Assembly: GCA_024636015.1 (NCBI GenBank)
Contig: JAGXHU010000064.1
Coordinates: 1 to 38,471 of the forward strand
Origin: Halothiobacillus sp.
GTDB lineage: Bacteria > Pseudomonadota > Gammaproteobacteria > Halothiobacillales > Halothiobacillaceae
Direction of reading: 5' to 3'
DNA: 38,471 bases
The notes under the pieces: model-generated
Told to the model about the DNA's origin: nothing
The model's input: the letters and a program-made list of their open reading frames with translations, nothing else
Databases searched by the model: none
Made by a program: the position numbers and the translations under genes
Shown: positions 7,522 to 16,567 of the stretch, piece after piece
Layout: each line of letters starts with the position of its first letter
Position numbering within the stretch: position 1 is the first letter of the stretch

Positions 7522-8838
7522 TCATGACGGCGCTCGAACCAGATCGCGGCGGGCCTTCCACGCTTTGAGCGAGCGCCGGAGGTGCCTGAGCGAACTCACG
7601 TAATAAATCAGTTTCAGCATCCAGAGCGATGGCCAGATCGGCGTTTTTCCGAAAATATCGCCCGCCAGCAGCGATAGCAGCGCCTCCCTGACCCGGAGGA
7701 TATTACGCGGCCCCATGAACAAATCCCGCATGGTGGGATTGGTCACGCGATAGATGAACCAGGAAAACTCCCGCGGCCCCAGGCGCATCATCTTGTCGAA
7801 CCGACGCAGGGCGGCGGGGGCACGGGCGGGATTGGTGAGGCACTGATCGATGGCCTCGGCGGCCAGAAGTCCGCTCTGCATGGCCAGCAGCACACCGGAG
7901 GAAAACACGGGATCAATAAACGCGTAGGCGTCGCCCAACAGCACATAGTTATCGCCGTGCGTGCGATCGGCGCTGTAGGCGTAATTGCCGGTGGCCTCAA
8001 CATCACTCACAAGCACGGCATCCACCATGCGCGCGGCCAGTGCCGGGCACTGCTGAATATTGTCATTCAGGAATGCACTCAGGCTGCGTTCGCCTCGGCT
8101 TTTCATGTGATAGGGCCAAGTCACCATGCCGACACTGGTCACCCCATCGACCAAGGGAATGAACCAAAACCAACCGTGATCAAACCAGAAAATCGAGATA
8201 TTACCCTCGACCTGCCCTGCCTTGCGCTGCACATCCCGGAAGTGACCATAGACGGCGGCGCTGTTGTGTTTGGGATTTCGCTGCTTGATCTGCATGCGAC
8301 TGGCCAGAAAGGTGTCTCGGCCGGAGGCATCAACCACAAACCGGGCACGCCAGCGCAGGGTTTCGCCGTCATCCCGCTCGGCCGTGACCACTGCCCCTTC
8401 GCGATTCGACAGGAAATCGACTGCCGTTGCCTTGCAACCCTCGAAGACAGTCGCGCCTTTGCGTTCGGCATTGCGGATCAGGATTTCATCGAATTCCGAG
8501 CGCCGGACCTGATAGGCCATCGGCTGGGATTTGTCCCAGGCATCGCCGAACTCGAACATCTGCGTGTGCTCATGCCAGGGAGACACGAACTCGGCGCCCC
8601 ATTTTTCCATACCAATCGCGCGTATATGATCGCCGACACCCAATCGATCGAACAGGGGCATATTGGCGGGCAGCAACGATTCACCGATATGAAAACGCGG
8701 ATGATGCGCTTTTTCCAGCACCACCACCCGATACCCCCGCTCGGCCAGCAGGGGTGCCACGGTGGCACCCGCCGGGCCGCCGCCGATCACCAGCACATCG
8801 CAGGATGTTTCGTCGATCTCTGCCTGTTCCTTGTTCAT
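7522..8838 (-). CDS. FAD-dependent halogenase-like oxidoreductase of the APE locus
   Basis: 438 residues from the ATG at 8836-8838, which follows a GGAAG site; an in-frame ATG at 8905-8907 is possible but lacks one. The Rossmann motif VIGGGPAGATVA is near residues 17-28 and GESLLP at 52-57. WFWFIP (223-228) fits the WxWxIP signature and FIDPVFSSG (307-315) fits the FxxPxxSxG signature of flavin-dependent halogenases. A lysine in the EKWGAEF segment (K79) is a candidate for the catalytic lysine. Homologues in APE clusters are often annotated only as oxidoreductases, while xanthomonadins are brominated, so pigment halogenation is plausible. It is the first gene of the leftward unit with PlsC and GT2. 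A free reduced-flavin supply would be needed. Confidence 0.85.
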   Translation of the reverse strand: MNKEQAEIDETSCDVLVIGGGPAGATVAPLLAERGYRVVVLEKAHHPRFHIGESLLPANMPLFDRLGVGDHIRAIGMEKWGAEFVSPWHEHTQMFEFGDAWDKSQPMAYQVRRSEFDEILIRNAERKGATVFEGCKATAVDFLSNREGAVVTAERDDGETLRWRARFVVDASGRDTFLASRMQIKQRNPKHNSAAVYGHFRDVQRKAGQVEGNISIFWFDHGWFWFIPLVDGVTSVGMVTWPYHMKSRGERSLSAFLNDNIQQCPALAARMVDAVLVSDVEATGNYAYSADRTHGDNYVLLGDAYAFIDPVFSSGVLLAMQSGLLAAEAIDQCLTNPARAPAALRRFDKMMRLGPREFSWFIYRVTNPTMRDLFMGPRNILRVREALLSLLAGDIFGKTPIWPSLWMLKLIYYVSSLRHLRRSLKAWKARRDLVRAPS

Positions 8839-9288
8839 AGCTTCCTTTTCCACCTCTGGTTCGGGTGAATTTCTGGTGTTCATTATCGGTAATGGGATTT
8901 GACGCATCGCCCCAACTCGAGACGCGTAGCCCCGGTCATGTCACACGTATCCTGCCAGCCATGTTAGCGGCTTTTCCCTGCCCTAAGGAACCTCTGATCA
9001 ATTTCGCGTGGTCGAGATGGCCCCTCGGAAGCAATCTACAGTATTACTGGGTAGGATTAATGAGTGCAGGTTCCCGACAACCGGCCTTCGAAGGATATTC
9101 GGGTAGAAGATTCCATCGGAATGCCTGAAGGACGAGTACGCCCTTACGTGCGGTGGGGCGTTTTGAAACAGACGCCCCATACAGACCATCTGGAATGCCC
9201 GGCCATTCACTGCCACAATCCCCCCCTATGCCTGTTTCAGAATCCCGTCTGCTCAATCTGGGCGGGACTGACAACGAGAAACCCGAAC
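8839..9288. other. Divergent intergenic region between pigment units A and B
   Basis: About 450 bases with no convincing gene; the frame upstream of the PAP2 start stays open but is proline/histidine/cysteine-rich and lacks a ribosome binding site. It should hold the promoters of both units. A hairpin with 8-base arms (TGGGGCGT / ACGCCCCA) spans 9154-9179. No confident -35/-10 pair identified. Confidence 0.5.
9154..9179. repeat. Hairpin upstream of the PAP2 gene, 8-bp stem
   Basis: TGGGGCGT, 10-nt loop, ACGCCCCA. It lies in the shared upstream region of divergent pigment units. Without a T-run it is more likely an operator or 5' leader structure than a terminator. Confidence 0.4.
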
Positions 9289-10077
9289 ATGAGCTATTCC
9301 GGCAATCAGCACCATCGCGACGAGGGATCATTGAGCCAGCCCAACACACCGGAACGACCGCCCTACCCGGCAGAAATTAGCGCGCCGGAACCACCTTCGG
9401 ACCAAACCCCGGACCAGTCCTGGCAGGGTGCACTGTATGAGCGCTTTTTCGTATTGGCGCCACTGAAGGCATTCGGCACCATGTTCTTCATGGTTCTGTT
9501 CTTCATGGCCTATCTGAAATTGCTGCATGATCCCGTCTTCGCTGTCACCACCATGCCTCTGACACCGGTGGACCACTGGATTGTGTTCGAACCTTCCTCC
9601 CTCATGCTTTACCTCAGCCTGTGGGTCTATGTTTCCCTCCCACCGGCACTGCTCCCAAACCGGCAGATCCTCGTCGGATACGGGTTGGCGATTGCCGGGC
9701 TCTGCGCCATCGGACTGCTGATCTTTCTGTTTTTCCCGACCGCGGTACCGACACCGCACATCGACTGGGCCAAATACCCGGATTTTCACCTGCTCAAGGG
9801 CGTGGATGGCACCGGCAATGCCTGCCCCTCCCTCCATGTGGCCACAGCAGCGTTCTCCGGGATCTGGCTCAGCCGACTCCTGCGGGACATGCGCTGCCCG
9901 GGATATTTTCAGATCATCAACACCCTCTGGTGTCTGGCAATTATCTACTCGACCATGGCCACCAAGCAGCATGTGTTTCTGGACGTTGTGGCGGGTGGCC
10001 TGCTCGGCATCATCATGGCCCTGCTCTCTCTGGCCTGGTTACAACCGAACAACCAAAAACGGGCGCTCATTGAATGA
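9289..10077 (+). CDS. PAP2 superfamily (type 2 phosphatidic acid) membrane phosphatase
   Basis: 262 residues from ATG 9289 (MSYSGNQHHRDEG). A hydrophilic N-terminus precedes five or six membrane segments. The acid phosphatase motifs KGVDGTGNACPSLHVAT (PSLH) and STMATKQHVFLDV (the H and D of motif 3) are intact. The family dephosphorylates lipid phosphates such as phosphatidate or undecaprenyl diphosphate at the periplasmic face. As the first gene of the rightward pigment unit, 53 bases before the ketosynthase, it may trim a lipid carrier or anchor of the pigment. The role is inferred from position; the family is clear. Confidence 0.87.
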   Translation: MSYSGNQHHRDEGSLSQPNTPERPPYPAEISAPEPPSDQTPDQSWQGALYERFFVLAPLKAFGTMFFMVLFFMAYLKLLHDPVFAVTTMPLTPVDHWIVFEPSSLMLYLSLWVYVSLPPALLPNRQILVGYGLAIAGLCAIGLLIFLFFPTAVPTPHIDWAKYPDFHLLKGVDGTGNACPSLHVATAAFSGIWLSRLLRDMRCPGYFQIINTLWCLAIIYSTMATKQHVFLDVVAGGLLGIIMALLSLAWLQPNNQKRALIE

Positions 10078-10130
10078 CATTCGTCTAAGATGCCGACCAT
10101 GAAACCATTGAATACATCCCCGAGGGCGGC

Positions 10131-11339
10131 ATGAGCGCCCGCCCCATGTCCCCGCTCCGGTTAAGCCACTACACCATGACCAATGCCCTCGGCACGGGGG
10201 TTGATGCGACCCTGTCCGCACTGCGGGGGCGTCGCACGGGCCTGGCCCCCTGCGATTTTCTCGATGTCACCCTCGACACCTGGCTGGGCCGTGTAGCGAA
10301 CCTGGAAAATCGGCCGGTAATCGGTGCCCTGAACGACTATGACTGCCGCAACAACCGACTGGCACAGCTGGCCTTGCAGCAGGACGATTTCGAAGCCGCT
10401 GCCCACACCGCAAAAGCCCGGTATGGCGCAAATCGCGTAGCCGTGATCATGGGGACCAGCACCTCCGGCATTCTCCATACCGAACTCGCCTTTCGTGAAC
10501 GCAATCCTGAAACGGGTGCCCTGCCCGTACCCCTGCACTACCCGAAAACCCATGAGTTGTCTTCGGTGGCCGATTTCACCCGCCGCTATCTCGGTCTGAC
10601 TGGCCCGACGCTATCGATTTCCACGGCCTGCTCCTCCAGCGCCAAGGTATTCGCCAGCGCCTGGCGCATGATCGAAGCCGGCTTATGCGATGCCGCCGTG
10701 GTCGGCGGCGTGGACAGCCTGTGTCTGACGACGCTGTACGGCTTTTCTTCCTTGGAGTTGGTGGCGCCCGGCCCGTGCCGTCCCGCCGATACCGACCGAA
10801 ATGGAATTTCCATCGGGGAAGCGGCGGGGTTTGCCCTGCTCGAACGGAGCGGACCGGCGGATGATCAGGGCATTGCCCTGCTCGGTTACGGCGAGAGCGT
10901 CGACGCGCACCACATGTCCACGCCCCATCCCGAAGGGCTGGGCGCCCGTCTGGCCATGCAGCGCGCGCTGGACCGAGCGGGCCTGAACCCATCGGATATC
11001 GATTATATCAACCTGCACGGTACGGCTTCGCGCACCAACGACAGCGCCGAAGATCAGGCCGTCAGCGGGCTGTTCGGCACGGCTACGCCTTGCAGTTCCA
11101 CCAAGGGCTGGACGGGCCACACGCTAGGTGCTGCGGGCATCACAGAGGCTTTGATCGGCGCCCTGTGCATCCAAAACGGATTCATCCCCGGCAGCCTGAA
11201 TACCGATACTGTGGACCCGACTTTCACCAGCGCCATTCAATTGGATAACTGGCAGCAGCCTGTTCGCCATGTACTGAGCAATTCCTTCGGTTTCGGCGGC
11301 AACAATGCCAGCCTCATTCTGGGCAGGATCAATCGATGA
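10131..11339 (+). CDS. Beta-ketoacyl-ACP synthase (APE ketosynthase, FabF-like)
   Basis: 402 residues with a complete Cys-His-His triad: C167 in STACSSSAKVF, H296 in NLHGTASRTND and H330 in GWTGHTLGAAG, with the conserved lysine K325 in STKGW. The C-terminus ends in NSFGFGGNNASLILGR as in active type II ketosynthases. It should condense malonyl-ACP onto the growing aryl-polyene chain. The stop overlaps the start of the chain-length-factor-like gene by four bases (ATGA), as expected for a KS-CLF heterodimer like ApeO-ApeC. I cannot tell from sequence alone whether it corresponds to ApeO or ApeR, so no symbol is given. Start at 10131 is preceded by GAGGGCGGC. Confidence 0.92.
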   Translation: MSARPMSPLRLSHYTMTNALGTGVDATLSALRGRRTGLAPCDFLDVTLDTWLGRVANLENRPVIGALNDYDCRNNRLAQLALQQDDFEAAAHTAKARYGANRVAVIMGTSTSGILHTELAFRERNPETGALPVPLHYPKTHELSSVADFTRRYLGLTGPTLSISTACSSSAKVFASAWRMIEAGLCDAAVVGGVDSLCLTTLYGFSSLELVAPGPCRPADTDRNGISIGEAAGFALLERSGPADDQGIALLGYGESVDAHHMSTPHPEGLGARLAMQRALDRAGLNPSDIDYINLHGTASRTNDSAEDQAVSGLFGTATPCSSTKGWTGHTLGAAGITEALIGALCIQNGFIPGSLNTDTVDPTFTSAIQLDNWQQPVRHVLSNSFGFGGNNASLILGRINR

Positions 11340-12163
11340 ACGTGTATATCGACGGTATCGGGCTGTTCGGGCCCGGCCTGCACGGCTGGACGGATCACAT
11401 CGATCTGTTTCGCGGACGGCGGGCCTACGAAGCCGGTGATCTACCCGCCTTCGATCACGCCGTACTACCCGCCACCGAGCGGCGGCGCGCCGGAAAATCG
11501 ATCAAGCTGGCCGTCGATCTGGCCGGTCAGGCCATTCGCACAGCAAATATCGACCCGACCGAACCAGCCATCGTGTTTGCCTCGACCAGCGGCGACACCG
11601 AGGTGCTCACCCATATCTGTGCAGCCCTGGCGACCGAGGATCGAATGATCTCCCCCATGCGCTTCCACAACTCGGTCCACAACGCAGCTTCTGGCTACTG
11701 GACCATCGCGGTGGGGTCACGGCAGCCCGCCAACGCCATCGCCCTGCACGAACTGACCGCCAGCGCGGGTCTGCTGGAAGCGGCCACCCAAGCCGTGACC
11801 GAGCACATCCCCGTCCTGCTGGCCATCTACGACATTCCCTTCCCGCCGCCGCTGGATGCTGCCGAACCGATCACGACCGTCTTCGGCACGAGCTTCCTGT
11901 TACGTCCGGAGCGCAGTGCCCATAGTCTGGCCCGACTGGAGCTAAGTCTGACGGCCGACGAAGCCGCCCTACCTGATTCGATGCGTGATCCGAAACTGGA
12001 GGCGTTGCGCTGCGGGGTGCCCGCCGCGCGCATACTGCCGCTGTTACAGGCATTGGCGGCCGAGACCCCATCCACGGTGGTATTGGACTACCTCACCCCG
12101 AACCGTCTGCGGCTGAATGTCACGCCATTCCCTGACGCCATAACAAGCGAGGCCCTGTCATGA
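11336..12163 (+). CDS. Beta-ketoacyl synthase-like chain length factor (ApeC-like)
   Basis: 275 residues, about two thirds the length of a full ketosynthase, matching the short N-terminal-KS-domain family (PF13723 type). It has the thiolase-like fold signatures AIVFASTSGDTEVL and FHNSVHNAASGYW but no nucleophilic cysteine where the KS has STACSSS, and no second His motif. Such proteins pair with the active KS and set chain length in APE synthesis. It overlaps both neighbours by four bases (KS upstream, ketoreductase downstream), so co-translation and complex formation are likely. Catalytically inactive as a KS by inspection. Confidence 0.85.
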   Translation: MNVYIDGIGLFGPGLHGWTDHIDLFRGRRAYEAGDLPAFDHAVLPATERRRAGKSIKLAVDLAGQAIRTANIDPTEPAIVFASTSGDTEVLTHICAALATEDRMISPMRFHNSVHNAASGYWTIAVGSRQPANAIALHELTASAGLLEAATQAVTEHIPVLLAIYDIPFPPPLDAAEPITTVFGTSFLLRPERSAHSLARLELSLTADEAALPDSMRDPKLEALRCGVPAARILPLLQALAAETPSTVVLDYLTPNRLRLNVTPFPDAITSEALS

Positions 12164-12882
12164 AACGCGCCTTGGTCACAGGCGGCAGTGGGGCCATCGG
12201 TGCCGCGATCTGCGAACAACTGGCTGCCGACGGAATACATGTCTTCGTGCATGCAAATCGGGGGCTAGACCGGGCCGAACAGGTCGTGGCCCGAATCCGT
12301 GAACGGGGCGGTTCTGCCGAAGCGCTATGCTTCGATGTGGCTGATACCGAAGCCGCCGCCCGTGCCGTTGAACGCCTACTGGCCGACGATCAACCGATCC
12401 AGGTGCTGGTCAACAATGCGGGGATTCACGACGATGCCCCGCTGGCTGGCATGTCGCCAACGCAATGGCAGCAGGTGATCGACGTTTCGCTCAACGGGTT
12501 TTACAACGTCACCCAACCCTTACTGCTGCCGATGATCCGTACCCGTTGGGGGCGCATCATCAATGTCGCCTCGGTGGCGGGCATCATGGGCAATCGCGGT
12601 CAGGTGAACTACTCGGCCGCCAAGGCAGGCCTAATCGGCGCCACCAAGGCCCTGGCCCAGGAAGTCGCCTCACGCGGCATTCTCGTCAACGCCGTCGCAC
12701 CGGGCATTATCGAATCGCCCATGAGCGAATCCGCGTTCACGCCGGAACGCATCGGCCAGATCGTCCCGCTCAAGCGGGCGGGCAAACCGCAGGACGTGGC
12801 CGATCTGGTGAGTTTCCTGGTCTCCGACCGGGCAAATTACATCACCGGCCAGGTCATCTCGGTGAATGGCGGCATGGCGTAA
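12160..12882 (+). CDS. 3-oxoacyl-ACP reductase, FabG-like (ApeQ-type)
   Basis: 240-residue short-chain dehydrogenase. The NADP-binding TGGSGAIGAAI motif is at residues 7-17 and NNAG at 85-88. The catalytic triad is S138 (NVASVAG), Y151 and K155 (YSAAK), followed by the VAPGIIESPM and GQVISVNGGMA segments typical of FabG. It reduces the 3-keto group after each condensation. It begins inside the last codons of the chain-length-factor gene and its TAA overlaps the next ATG (TAATG), so the four downstream genes of unit B are translationally coupled. Equivalent to ApeQ of characterised aryl-polyene clusters by family and position; orthology not tested. Confidence 0.92.
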   Translation: MKRALVTGGSGAIGAAICEQLAADGIHVFVHANRGLDRAEQVVARIRERGGSAEALCFDVADTEAAARAVERLLADDQPIQVLVNNAGIHDDAPLAGMSPTQWQQVIDVSLNGFYNVTQPLLLPMIRTRWGRIINVASVAGIMGNRGQVNYSAAKAGLIGATKALAQEVASRGILVNAVAPGIIESPMSESAFTPERIGQIVPLKRAGKPQDVADLVSFLVSDRANYITGQVISVNGGMA

Positions 12883-13670
12883 TGCCGATCGCCACGATGC
12901 ATTCGGAAACTCCGGCGACTGACCCGCGCAGCTTTATGCTGACCTTCGACGATGGCCCCGTACCCGGGAAAACCGATGCTGTGCTGGCAACACTGAGCCG
13001 CTATCTCGGCGAGGACGGTCAGCCGATACGGGCGGGCTTTTTCATGGTCGGCGATGCGCCGGTCGGCTTCTGGCCAGGGCGACGCTATTACGCACCCTAC
13101 GAGATCTGGATCCACAAGGGCAGCATGCGCCGCCATCCGGAGATCGTAGCGCGCGTACGGGCGGCCGGTCACCTGATCGGCAATCACACCACGCACCACA
13201 TCTGGCCCCGCTGGCCCTGGTACCGCTCCGAAGCACGGCTGACGGCCGAATTACAGGCTTGGGAAACCATCGCACGTGAAGCCGCCGAACAGGACCCGAC
13301 CGCACGGGCCGGGGACGAATCGACCACGGTAACTCCCAGGAATGCATCTCCCAGGAATGAATCTACCAGGCTGTTTCGCACACCCTATCTCGCCGATACG
13401 CCCGAACTGACGCGGGTCGCCCAGACACTCGGCTATCAAATCATCGGCGGAGAAACCGTGGGCGACGCCTCCCCGGAACATACGGTGCAGGACGTACTCA
13501 AGCGAGTACAGCACCTGATGGAAACCCCACAGAACGATAAGACACCAGTCGTGCTGATCTTTCACGACATCCTGCCGCTGACCGTCAACCATCTGGGCGA
13601 CGTCATCGACTGCCTCCTGGATCGCGGTTATGCACTGCGCCATTTCGATCCCGCCCATCTTGCTGACTAA
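12882..13670 (+). CDS. Polysaccharide deacetylase (NodB/CE4-like) family protein
   Basis: 262 residues from the ATG at 12882, which shares one base with the ketoreductase stop; the longer in-frame reading upstream lies inside that gene. NodB-fold motifs are present: TFDDGP (21-26, D23/D24), the metal-binding HTTHH (H102 and H106), an RTPY segment, and IFHD near the C-terminus. No signal peptide is seen, unlike most secreted CE4 enzymes, so it may act in the cytosol on a pigment- or lipid-linked sugar. A 15-base tandem repeat inserts TPRNASPRNES just before RTPY. It is the last gene of unit B and converges on unit C. Confidence 0.85.
   Translation: MPIATMHSETPATDPRSFMLTFDDGPVPGKTDAVLATLSRYLGEDGQPIRAGFFMVGDAPVGFWPGRRYYAPYEIWIHKGSMRRHPEIVARVRAAGHLIGNHTTHHIWPRWPWYRSEARLTAELQAWETIAREAAEQDPTARAGDESTTVTPRNASPRNESTRLFRTPYLADTPELTRVAQTLGYQIIGGETVGDASPEHTVQDVLKRVQHLMETPQNDKTPVVLIFHDILPLTVNHLGDVIDCLLDRGYALRHFDPAHLAD
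13334..13363 (+). repeat. 15-base tandem repeat inside the deacetylase gene
   Basis: CTCCCAGGAATGCAT followed directly by CTCCCAGGAATGAAT, then a partial CTACCAGG. The repeat is in frame and encodes repeated PRN-S/E residues. It looks like a recent slippage duplication in a loop. Confidence 0.7.
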
Positions 13671-13709
13671 CGAGACGGAAACGGAACAGGGTTCAAATCA
13701 GAACAAGGA

Positions 13710-14159
13710 TCAATCGAGCAACCCCGCTTCCAGCATGACGGTAGCCTGCCCCGTCAGCAGCACCCGATCACCGCCCGCCACGCTGAAAGCATAACGCACG
13801 ATCTGCTCGTTGCCCATCAGCAGGCGGGCCTCGATGCGCAGCGGTTCGACGCAATCATCCAGCGCATCAACACGAAACGTGACCTGCTGAACCCGGGTGA
13901 GGTAGCCCTTCTTGGCCGCTGTTTCCCGGCGGGCGCGTAAAGCGCCGTGAACCGCCATGGCCTGTGCCGCGTACTCGATGCCGGTCGCCGCGCCCAAACG
14001 CCCATCCAGCCGCATCGGGTTAGCGGCATCCCGATGACTGACCGCGATGCAATGAATGACGTCGTTCTGCCAGTCGAGGACATGATCGAGCAGGCACATC
14101 GAACCATCATGAGGAATCAGATCCGCGATCTGCGCCCGATCAAGGAAGCGGGGAGGCAT
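13710..14159 (-). CDS. Hotdog-fold 3-hydroxyacyl-ACP dehydratase-like protein (ApeP-type)
   Basis: 149 residues starting MPPRFLDRAQIADLIPHDGS. The LIPHDGSMCLLD segment followed by a hotdog helix (GIEYAAQAMAVHG) identifies the FabZ-like subfamily found in APE clusters, in which ApeP and ApeI form a heterodimeric dehydratase. The ATG at 14157-14159 shares one base with the MMPL stop (TGATG) and is preferred to the TTG just before it. It is the last gene of leftward unit C. It should help remove water from the 3-hydroxy intermediate to give the trans double bond. Confidence 0.85.
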   Translation of the reverse strand: MPPRFLDRAQIADLIPHDGSMCLLDHVLDWQNDVIHCIAVSHRDAANPMRLDGRLGAATGIEYAAQAMAVHGALRARRETAAKKGYLTRVQQVTFRVDALDDCVEPLRIEARLLMGNEQIVRYAFSVAGGDRVLLTGQATVMLEAGLLD

Positions 14160-16567
14160 CAAGACGCCGCCTTTTCGCCCGGTTCGCCCGGTTCGCCGGA
14201 TTCACCTGGGGCGGCAAATACCGCAGACAACAGCAAGGCAAGCCAGGCACCCGGTGCGACGGTACTACCGAACGCCTGCAGAATCGGCAGCTGCGAGAAG
14301 GCGAGCGTGCCGAAGGCAATCACGGTCGTCAGATTCGCCAGAATCAGCGAGGCCAGGGTGAGTGCATCGGGCGACTGCCCTCGGCTGAAGAACAAGGCAT
14401 AGTTCGACCCCACCGCCACAATCAGCAACAACCCCACCAGATGCAGCAGGGTCAGCTCTTCGCCCAGCAGATTGAGCCCCGCCATCACCAGTACGACCGC
14501 GATCGCGAGCGGGGTAAGCACCTGCAGCAAACGTCGTGGCGAACGCAGGGTTACGGCCAGCAGGACCACGATGCCCAGCACACCGAGCAGGGAGAGCGTG
14601 ATCGTGTTGTTCAAATAACCGTCGTAAAGCCGGTTGGAAGCACCGAGCATGTCGACAAACAAGGCATCGTGCACCTGCCCCGCCGCCAACGCTCTTTCGA
14701 TCAACGGCCCGATTTTCGACTCAGCCTTCTGTGTACCCACCGTATCCTGGGGGGCTTTCGCTGCGGATATCCGCACAGGCATGAGCGCCAGCCACTGGCC
14801 ATTCCGATACTGCAGCAGATTATCCAGAGCAAGGCCGAAGGAGCTGCCCTTGAGCGTGTCGGCCGTCAGGAGCGGCTGATGCCGGGCCACTTCCACGGCC
14901 GCAACGAATGGTGCGAGCTTGTCCGCATGGATGGGCAAACCCTGCACGGCCTGATCCAGGTTGGCCTTCAGGGTGGTGACATCCGGCAAGGCATGCTGGC
15001 GTGCTTCCTGAGTCGCCTGGCTGGGCAGGAAGCTGCTCGGCGAATCGAAACCGCTAAGCACATGGGTATTGACCAGGGGCTGCAAGGCACGGCTGGCCTG
15101 AGCCGCCTGTTGCAGCACGGCTTCCTGACTATCCCCACGAATGACGACGAAATAGCGGGTATCCGGCGCGCCCATGTCGGTACTCAGTTGTTCATCCACT
15201 TGCTTGGCCGCCTCGGGAATCGGGCTCAGGCCGGACAACCCGGTCTGCCAGATCGTATCGTGGCGCACCACCAGCACCACCACGGCGATCAGGGCCAGCA
15301 GAATCACGCCACCACGCAACCGGGGCAAGCGCCGGAATATCGGCTGGAGCCATTCGCCGATGCCGCGCAGGGGGCGGGTATTCAACGTCGGCGTTGGCAA
15401 AAGCGGCAGCACAAATCGGGTCACCACCGCCGCCGTGATCAACCCCGCCATGGAGTACAGGCCTATCTGCGCCAGTCCGGGAAATCCAGACAACAACAGG
15501 GCTGCAAAACCGATCACGGACGTCATGACGCCCAGTCGGATCGTAGACCAGAAGCGCGTTACAGCCGCTTGCGTCCCCTGGGTCTGAATAAAATAGTAGA
15601 TCGAATAGTCGATGGATTCACCGAGCAAGGTCGTGCCAAATCCAATCGTGATGCCGTGCACGGTGCCGAAACCGAGGCTGACCGTCGCAATGGCCACGGC
15701 CACGCCAGTCAGCACCGGCAACATGCCCAGCAACAGCATCGATATCGACCGGTAAACCAGCAACAGCAGCAGCAGGATAGCCACGCTGCTGATGATACTG
15801 AAGCGCTTAACCTCGCCCTTGATGGTGGCGCGTGATTCCACCGAGAACACGGGCGCGCCGGTCACAATCAGTTGCAGTCGATCAGCCTGGGTGGCGGTTT
15901 TATCGCCTGCTCCCGTCCGGACCGTATCGAAAGTGTGTCGGATCGTATCAATGGCCGTCTGCATGGCGTCGGTATCCGAAGCGTCCGCCTGGGTCTGAGC
16001 CATCAGTAGGCTGCGCTGACCATCAGGCGACACCCAGGCCCCATCCGACATATGCGGGGCATGACCGGCATCCAGGGATCGGAGCATGGACATCAACTCG
16101 CCGGTCGGATCACGGGTCAGCAGGTTCTTGGTGACCAGCCCCACGGGCGAATTAAGCCGATCGATACTATCGCCGATCGCCGCATGCAAACCCGCCGGGG
16201 TAAACCGCTCGGGCGTGACGGAAGGACTCAGCAGATAGCGATTCTGAAACAGCAGGGCCTGATCGTTTTTCAGGTACGCGCCATCCCCGTTGCGCACCAT
16301 CGAGAACCGGCCATCGGTGCGCAGCGCCTTGCCGAGCGCCTGTGACAGCCGCGCCCGCTCGGCCGCAGTGCCGCCCTCAACGCCCATCAGGATCATCCGG
16401 GAAAAACTGCCACCCTTGAGCTGGTCAACAAGAAAGGCCTGTTCCGCGGTGGGATGCGCGGGCAGGAAGGCCGACATGTCGGCGGTAAACCGGGTATTGA
16501 AGATAACGAGCAGGCTGAACGCGAGCACTGCCATCCAGAGCAGAATCGGGCGAGCAAGCATGCGCAT
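14159..16567 (-). CDS. MMPL-type RND exporter (ApeM-like)
   Basis: 802 residues with the RND/MMPL layout: an N-terminal helix, a periplasmic domain (about 40-240), five helices (about 245-400), a second periplasmic domain (about 430-630) and a final helix bundle. The segments FGTTLLGESIDYSIYYF and AVGSNYALFFSRG are in positions typical of MMPL proton relays. The C-terminus ends in GESGEPGEPGEKAAS, encoded by short GGTTCGCCC-type repeats. It would flip or export the lipid-linked pigment toward the outer membrane, working with the LolA-like protein encoded just upstream (one-base overlap). Confidence 0.9.
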   Translation of the reverse strand: MRMLARPILLWMAVLAFSLLVIFNTRFTADMSAFLPAHPTAEQAFLVDQLKGGSFSRMILMGVEGGTAAERARLSQALGKALRTDGRFSMVRNGDGAYLKNDQALLFQNRYLLSPSVTPERFTPAGLHAAIGDSIDRLNSPVGLVTKNLLTRDPTGELMSMLRSLDAGHAPHMSDGAWVSPDGQRSLLMAQTQADASDTDAMQTAIDTIRHTFDTVRTGAGDKTATQADRLQLIVTGAPVFSVESRATIKGEVKRFSIISSVAILLLLLLVYRSISMLLLGMLPVLTGVAVAIATVSLGFGTVHGITIGFGTTLLGESIDYSIYYFIQTQGTQAAVTRFWSTIRLGVMTSVIGFAALLLSGFPGLAQIGLYSMAGLITAAVVTRFVLPLLPTPTLNTRPLRGIGEWLQPIFRRLPRLRGGVILLALIAVVVLVVRHDTIWQTGLSGLSPIPEAAKQVDEQLSTDMGAPDTRYFVVIRGDSQEAVLQQAAQASRALQPLVNTHVLSGFDSPSSFLPSQATQEARQHALPDVTTLKANLDQAVQGLPIHADKLAPFVAAVEVARHQPLLTADTLKGSSFGLALDNLLQYRNGQWLALMPVRISAAKAPQDTVGTQKAESKIGPLIERALAAGQVHDALFVDMLGASNRLYDGYLNNTITLSLLGVLGIVVLLAVTLRSPRRLLQVLTPLAIAVVLVMAGLNLLGEELTLLHLVGLLLIVAVGSNYALFFSRGQSPDALTLASLILANLTTVIAFGTLAFSQLPILQAFGSTVAPGAWLALLLSAVFAAPGESGEPGEPGEKAAS

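Noticed and set aside
7957..8868. 303-codon rightward frame opposite the halogenase-like gene
   Set aside because: Shadow of a GC-rich coding gene; histidine/glycine/proline-rich without motifs.
9064..9288. In-frame upstream extension of the PAP2 gene
   Set aside because: No ribosome binding site, composition unlike protein, crosses a hairpin; ATG 9289 gives a normal family N-terminus.
14441..15835. 464-codon rightward frame opposite the MMPL exporter
   Set aside because: Rich in Q, H, R and G with no hydrophobic core, as expected for the antisense of a membrane protein gene; the exporter on the other strand is unmistakable.
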